DNA of 8,824 nt from an uncultured Clostridia bacterium. Its GTDB lineage: Bacteria; Bacillota; Clostridia; Christensenellales; Borkfalkiaceae. How positions within the stretch are numbered: the first letter of the stretch is position 1; each line of letters opens with the position of its first letter. Position numbers and translations under genes: made by a program. Where the stretch lies: positions 1-8,824 of the forward strand of contig CANREX010000058.1 of the NCBI GenBank assembly GCA_947629735.1, read 5' to 3'. Under the pieces are notes generated by a model that saw only the letters and a program-made list of their open reading frames with translations, searched no databases and was not told where the DNA came from. Shown piece after piece: positions 6,651 to 8,824 of this stretch.

Positions 6651-7112
6651 ATGAGGAGAAGCGACAGGGAAATAACGCATTTTGACGAGATAATCGACGT
6701 GCTCGACGCGTGCCAAACGATAAGGCTGGGCTTGCACGACGAAAAATATCCCTACGTTGTGCCGCTTTCATTCGGCTGGGAGGTTGCAGGCGGTAGGCTT
6801 TACATATACTTTCACTGCGCGAAAGAGGGGAAGAAGGTGGACTTAATCGCCAAAAACGACGCCGTTTGCTTCGAGTGCGACATTCTTAACAGATACGTAA
6901 AGACCGAAAAGAGCGTAACCGCCGATTATCTCAGCGTTATAGGCTTCGGATATGCGGAGAGAGTGACGGGTGACGACGCCGAGCATGGCATAAAACTGTT
7001 GCTCTCTCATTGCGGCGAAGAGGGTTCTGCCAAAGATTGCGTTTTGAGCGGTCTCGTCGCGGTCTATAAAATAACGGTGGTGGAAATCACGGGCAAAAAA
7101 CGCTTTAAGTAA
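6651..7112 (+). CDS. Pyridoxamine 5'-phosphate oxidase family protein, NimA-like
   Basis: A 153-residue member of the split-barrel flavin-binding PPOX superfamily, closest in pattern to the NimA-like group (nitroimidazole resistance-type proteins). The family start MRRSDREI, the motif YPYVVPLSFGW (33-43), YIYFHCAKEGKKVDLI (51-66, containing the conserved His55) and CFECD (73-77) are all visible. Such proteins bind FMN, or in some cases haem. It is not expected to be the vitamin B6 biosynthetic enzyme, and its substrate is unknown. The ATG at 6651 has AGGTGA at 6641-6646 just upstream; a longer frame starting inside the flavodiiron gene has no such site. It lies 19 bases after the flavodiiron protein gene in the same direction, so the two probably form an operon and may share a redox-stress role. 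No terminator is seen after it. Confidence 0.88.
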   Translation: MRRSDREITHFDEIIDVLDACQTIRLGLHDEKYPYVVPLSFGWEVAGGRLYIYFHCAKEGKKVDLIAKNDAVCFECDILNRYVKTEKSVTADYLSVIGFGYAERVTGDDAEHGIKLLLSHCGEEGSAKDCVLSGLVAVYKITVVEITGKKRFK

Positions 7113-7137
7113 TTTGGCGTTATGCGTTTAAAATGAC

Positions 7138-7195
7138 TTGATTTTTGCGACGGTTAGTTGTAATATAATATAGCAAATAAAAATTGCACTATAAT
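7138..7195 (+). promoter_or_regulatory. Probable promoter region of the tRNA-like/tRNA-Arg array
   Basis: Two candidates overlap here. TTGATT (7138-7143) lies 17 bp from TAATAT (7161-7166), next to an overlapping TATAAT (7164-7169). A second TATAAT (7190-7195) lacks a good -35 but would start transcription near 7202, about 14 bases before the first unit. Since no terminator follows the PPOX gene, read-through from upstream is also possible. Confidence 0.5.
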
Positions 7196-7215
7196 ATTTA
7201 TAGTAATTGAATAAC

Positions 7216-7337
7216 GCTTCCGTAGTTAAATGGATATAACAGCCCCTGTTAAGGGATAGGTATGGTTCGCCCGCCCACGTAAGTGGACGCACGAAGCGCG
7301 ACAGCGCGTAGTATTACCGTCGCCGACGGGAATCATA
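7216..7337 (+). ncRNA. tRNA-like RNA unit 1, GTT anticodon, insertion in T-loop
   Basis: It shares with the downstream tRNA-Arg the acceptor 5' strand GCTTCCG, the D-arm (GTTA with TAAC) and a seven-base anticodon loop, here CTGTTAA with anticodon GTT at 7248-7250. The T-stem ATGGT (7262-7266) pairs with ACCGT (7316-7320), but 43 extra bases (7270-7312) split the T-loop between TCG and ATT. Six more bases (around 7321-7326) precede an acceptor-like CGGGAAT (7327-7333). The last base pair of the anticodon stem region is G-A and C2 faces A, and no CCA follows. Compared with unit 2 it lacks one A before the anticodon stem. It may be a decayed tRNA or a structured RNA derived from one. It is not expected to be charged normally. 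Confidence 0.6.
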
Positions 7338-7349
7338 AAATTGAATAAT

Positions 7350-7472
7350 GCTTCCGTAGTTAAATGGATATAACAAGCCCCTGTTAAGGGATAGGTATGG
7401 TTCGCCCGCCCACGTAAGTGGACGCACGAAGCGCGACAGCGCGTAGTATTACCGTCGCCGACGGGAATCATA
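7350..7472 (+). ncRNA. tRNA-like RNA unit 2, GTT anticodon, insertion in T-loop
   Basis: This has the same architecture as unit 1, with the full spacing of the tRNA-Arg before the anticodon stem (AGCCC and GGGAT, one G-A mismatch). The anticodon GTT is at 7383-7385. The insert is identical in sequence to that of unit 1 and holds two hairpins, one with a GTAA loop and one with GCGC arms around GACA. The acceptor-like CGGGAAT is at 7462-7468 and is followed by CATAA instead of a discriminator and CCA. Identity between inserts means recent duplication or gene conversion. Whether it is made as RNA is not known. Confidence 0.6.
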
Positions 7473-7484
7473 AAATTAAATAAT

Positions 7485-7559
7485 GCTTCCGTAGTTAAAT
7501 GGATATAACAAGCCCCTCCTAAGGGCTAGTTATGGGTTCGATTCCCGTCGGGAGTACCA
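7485..7559 (+). tRNA. tRNA-Arg, anticodon CCT
   Basis: An intact 75-base cloverleaf. The acceptor GCTTCCG pairs with CGGGAGT (the first pair is an unusual G-T), the D-stem is GTTA with TAAC, the anticodon stem AGCCC (7511-7515) pairs perfectly with GGGCT (7523-7527), and the loop CTCCTAA carries CCT at 7518-7520, which reads AGG. The T-arm is ATGGG, TTCGATT, CCCGT. Discriminator A7556 and an encoded CCA (7557-7559) follow. It is the last unit of the array and the only one with all features of a working tRNA. Confidence 0.95.
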
Positions 7560-7566
7560 CTAAATC

Positions 7567-7609
7567 AAAGCGCTGCGCGCTCTTTAAAATAAGAGCGCGC
7601 AGCGCTTTT
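7567..7609 (+). terminator. Strong terminator hairpin after tRNA-Arg
   Basis: A perfect 18-bp stem (7567-7584 with 7591-7608) with a six-base TAAAAT loop; the stem ends in TTT and one further T follows. It is symmetric enough to act on both strands, but the T tract is better in the plus direction. Confidence 0.88.
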
Positions 7610-7848
7610 ACTGTTTCCGAAATTACCGCAGTTTAACGAAAGCGGTAGTGTAAGGCGGCAAATTTTATAGGCTTTATTGCCGTTTTGCACGCAGTGCGCA
7701 AGCATAATCGTCGCGCAACAAAATAGTTTATTTTAACATAAAAACAGCAATTATGACAGACATAGTACTATAAATATGCTCAAAATCGCAATAAAACAGG
7801 GCAATTTTACCGATATTCAGAGGCGGTAAGTCTTTTCCCACACAAGAA
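7610..7848. other. Unexplained non-coding stretch with several hairpins
   Basis: No reading frame with a plausible start is found. Short inverted repeats are TACCGC/GCGGTA (7624-7629 with 7642-7647), CGGCAA/TTGCCG (7656-7661 with 7677-7682, followed by TTTT) and TTACCG/CGGTAA (7807-7812 with 7824-7829), plus the perfect palindrome ATAGTACTAT (7762-7771). On the minus strand CTGTCA (7754-7759), an 18-bp spacer and an extended -10 TGTTAAAAT (7730-7738) could start a short RNA running towards the hairpin at 7567-7608. I recognise no RNA family here. Confidence 0.35.
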
Positions 7849-7875
7849 AGCGCGGAACTTTTAAAGTTCCGCGCT
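7842..7875 (-). terminator. Terminator hairpin of rpsT
   Basis: A perfect 10-bp stem (7849-7858 with 7866-7875) with loop TTTTAAA, extendable to 13 bp, lies 43 bases past the rpsT stop codon. On the minus strand it is followed by TTCTTGTG, a weak T tract. Confidence 0.7.
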
Positions 7876-7918
7876 AAGATAATTTTACCCTTATTTAACT
7901 TAAAAAGTGATTTGCGGT

Positions 7919-8182
7919 TTACGCCATAGCGTTGAGCTTTTTTGCAAGCCCGGACTTCTTGTTAGCCGCAGTGTTCTTTTTGAGTACGCCCTTTGTAACC
8001 GCCCCGTCGATAGTGGAGCAAACCTCGGGGAACAAGGCGGTAGCAGCCGCTTTGTCGCCGGAAGCAACCACTGCAAGGAATTTCTTTATCTCATTCTTGA
8101 CCTGGGTCTTGATGATTTTGTTCTGTGCGGTTTTCTTTTCCGTAACCACTGTGCGCTTTTTTGCTGATTTGATATTAGGCAC
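7919..8182 (-). CDS. rpsT: Small ribosomal subunit protein bS20
   Basis: A basic 87-residue protein matching bS20, which binds 16S rRNA early in 30S assembly. The family N-terminus PNIKSAKKR (2-10) is clear, and the rest is the expected pattern of lysine- and alanine-rich helices, with the conserved DGAVTKGVLKKNTAANKKS near the C-terminus. The start is taken as the GTG at 8180-8182: GGAG at 8191-8194 is eight bases from it but only two from the ATG at 8186-8188. The GTG also gives the usual MPNIKSAKKR beginning and length. With the ATG the protein would be 89 residues, starting MDV. The gene is alone, with its own promoter and terminator, as is common for rpsT. Confidence 0.95.
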   Translation of the reverse strand: MPNIKSAKKRTVVTEKKTAQNKIIKTQVKNEIKKFLAVVASGDKAAATALFPEVCSTIDGAVTKGVLKKNTAANKKSGLAKKLNAMA

Positions 8183-8190
8183 GTCCATTT

Positions 8191-8194
8191 CTCC
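8191..8194 (-). promoter_or_regulatory. Ribosome binding site that decides the rpsT start
   Basis: GGAG within AAAGGAG on the minus strand. Its spacing is eight bases to GTG (8182) and two bases to the in-frame ATG (8188), which favours GTG initiation. Confidence 0.75.
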
Positions 8195-8227
8195 TTTTTT
8201 GGAAGTATTCAACTTAAATCTTGAATG

Positions 8228-8256
8228 ATTTTATCATAAAACGGCGGTCTTGTAAA
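8228..8256 (-). promoter_or_regulatory. Promoter of rpsT
   Basis: On the minus strand TTTACA (8251-8256), a 17-bp spacer and TAAAAT (8228-8233) with an upstream TGA that makes an extended -10. Transcription should start near 8221, leaving a leader of about 39 bases. Confidence 0.8.
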
Positions 8257-8319
8257 CTGTTTTTTATGCGTTTTTTAATTTTTTTAATATTATTTTATTT
8301 CTTTTAATATTTATATTAT

Positions 8320-8824
8320 ATGGAAAAGAACTGCAAGCGCGGCGATATTTCGATAGCCGTTTTCGATAGCGGGATAGGCGGGCTTAACCTTTTGAAGGAG
8401 TGCGCTCTCGCTCTGCCCGACGTCAACCTGTATTACCTCTCCGATAATTACAACGTGCCGTACGGCGACAAGAGTGCGGATGAAATCTTCGCGCTCGTCA
8501 AAAACGCCTTTTCTCTCGTGGCGGATATCGACCTTTCCGCGGCGGTTATCGCATGTAACACGGCGACATCCAACTGCGTCGATAGGCTGCGCGGGGAGTA
8601 TCCCTTCCCGATAATCGGCATACAGCCTGCGGTGAGACCTGCCGCGCGCGAGGGCGGGAGGTGCTTGGTGCTCGCAACGCCTTCCACCGTGAAGAGTGCG
8701 TCGTTTTGCAAGCTGCTTTCCGACTGCAAAAACGACAGGACGGAATTTACAATCAGCCCGTGTCCCTGCCTCGCCGAATACATAGAAGAGCATGCCGAAC
8801 AGATAAACTTCGAGCTGCCGAAAG
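8320..8824 (+). CDS. murI: Glutamate racemase, 5' part, cut by the window end
   Basis: The frame runs open for 168 codons to the end of the window, so the C-terminal third or more is missing (the family is about 260-290 residues). Glutamate racemase makes D-glutamate for the peptidoglycan stem peptide. The first catalytic motif FDSGIGGL (about 15-22), the substrate-binding YGDKS (about 48-52) and the first catalytic cysteine in ACNTAT (about 79-84) are present; the second cysteine lies beyond the window. The start is the ATG at 8320. No Shine-Dalgarno sequence is visible in the AT-only stretch before it. A TAATAT at 8305-8310 ends nine bases upstream, so the mRNA may be leaderless, but such AT-rich DNA gives many -10-like matches. 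It is divergent from rpsT. Confidence 0.92.
   Translation, partial: MEKNCKRGDISIAVFDSGIGGLNLLKECALALPDVNLYYLSDNYNVPYGDKSADEIFALVKNAFSLVADIDLSAAVIACNTATSNCVDRLRGEYPFPIIGIQPAVRPAAREGGRCLVLATPSTVKSASFCKLLSDCKNDRTEFTISPCPCLAEYIEEHAEQINFELPK

Larger units (their letters stand above)
7216..7484 (+). repeat. Tandem duplication of a 134/135-bp unit
   Basis: Unit 1 (7216-7349) and unit 2 (7350-7484) differ at only two places: unit 2 has one extra A in the AACAAGCCC stretch, and the linker reads AATTGAATAAT in one and AATTAAATAAT in the other. A third start of the unit at 7485 is the real tRNA-Arg, identical to unit 2 for its first 33 bases. The AATTGAATAA linker also precedes unit 1, so the tandem period includes the AT-rich linker. 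Confidence 0.95.

Noticed and set aside
7216..7349. T-box or other known riboswitch
   Set aside because: No T-box specifier stem or antiterminator consensus is seen, and the element precedes a tRNA rather than an aminoacyl-tRNA synthetase or amino-acid gene; the match is to tRNA itself.
7226..7471. Minus-strand 81-residue open frame in the repeats
   Set aside because: It is an internally duplicated peptide produced only because the repeat unit happens to keep one frame open; there is no ribosome binding site and the DNA is explained by the tRNA-like units.
7216..7559. CRISPR array or MITE
   Set aside because: Only three unit starts are present, with a period of about 134 bp and no unique spacers; the repeats align with the adjacent tRNA-Arg along their length, and no terminal inverted repeats or target duplication are seen.
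8311..8793. Minus-strand 160-residue frame at the window end
   Set aside because: It is antisense to the partial murI gene, which has clear racemase motifs.

Overview
The window looks like chromosome from an anaerobic member of the Bacillota, most likely an uncultured Clostridia lineage; this is an inference. Supporting signs are a MurG with the HESD acceptor motif seen in Firmicutes, class II aldolase and NAD-type GAPDH, a flavodiiron protein paired with a NimA-like PPOX flavoprotein, and AT-rich intergenic DNA with sigma-A-like promoters (TTGACT-17-TATAAT before gap) around moderately GC-rich genes. No phage, transposon, CRISPR or toxin genes were seen.

Layout. 1-119: tRNA-Pro with anticodon AGG and its terminator. 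218-1841: mntP (Mn2+ efflux) and a stand-alone murG, convergent and overlapping by 11 bp. 2066-2932: two small unrecognised proteins, one an acidic-tailed membrane protein and one secreted or membrane-anchored, converging on a terminator. 3044-5209: fba and gap, two glycolytic genes transcribed divergently from a shared 282-bp promoter region. 5474-7112: a two-gene unit of a flavodiiron O2/NO reductase and a PPOX-family flavoprotein. 7216-7559: an RNA array with two near-identical tRNA-like units followed by an intact tRNA-Arg(CCT) and a strong hairpin terminator. 7610-7848: unexplained non-coding DNA with several hairpins. 7919-8182: rpsT, with a GTG start chosen from Shine-Dalgarno spacing. 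8320-8824: the 5' part of murI (glutamate racemase), cut by the window end.

The protein genes are mostly housekeeping: cell-wall precursor synthesis (murG, murI), triose-phosphate glycolysis (fba, gap), metal homeostasis (mntP) and defence against oxidative or nitrosative stress (flavodiiron protein plus PPOX).

Two things stand out. First, the two tRNA-like units keep the body of the adjacent tRNA-Arg but carry a GTT (Asn) anticodon, a structured 43-nt insertion inside the T-loop and a 6-nt insertion before the acceptor strand, and they lack CCA. Second, five of the ten protein genes have no Shine-Dalgarno sequence; four of these have a -10-like hexamer only 5-9 nt before the start codon and the fifth (murI) is ambiguous, which suggests leaderless mRNAs. 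The other five genes have clear ribosome binding sites.
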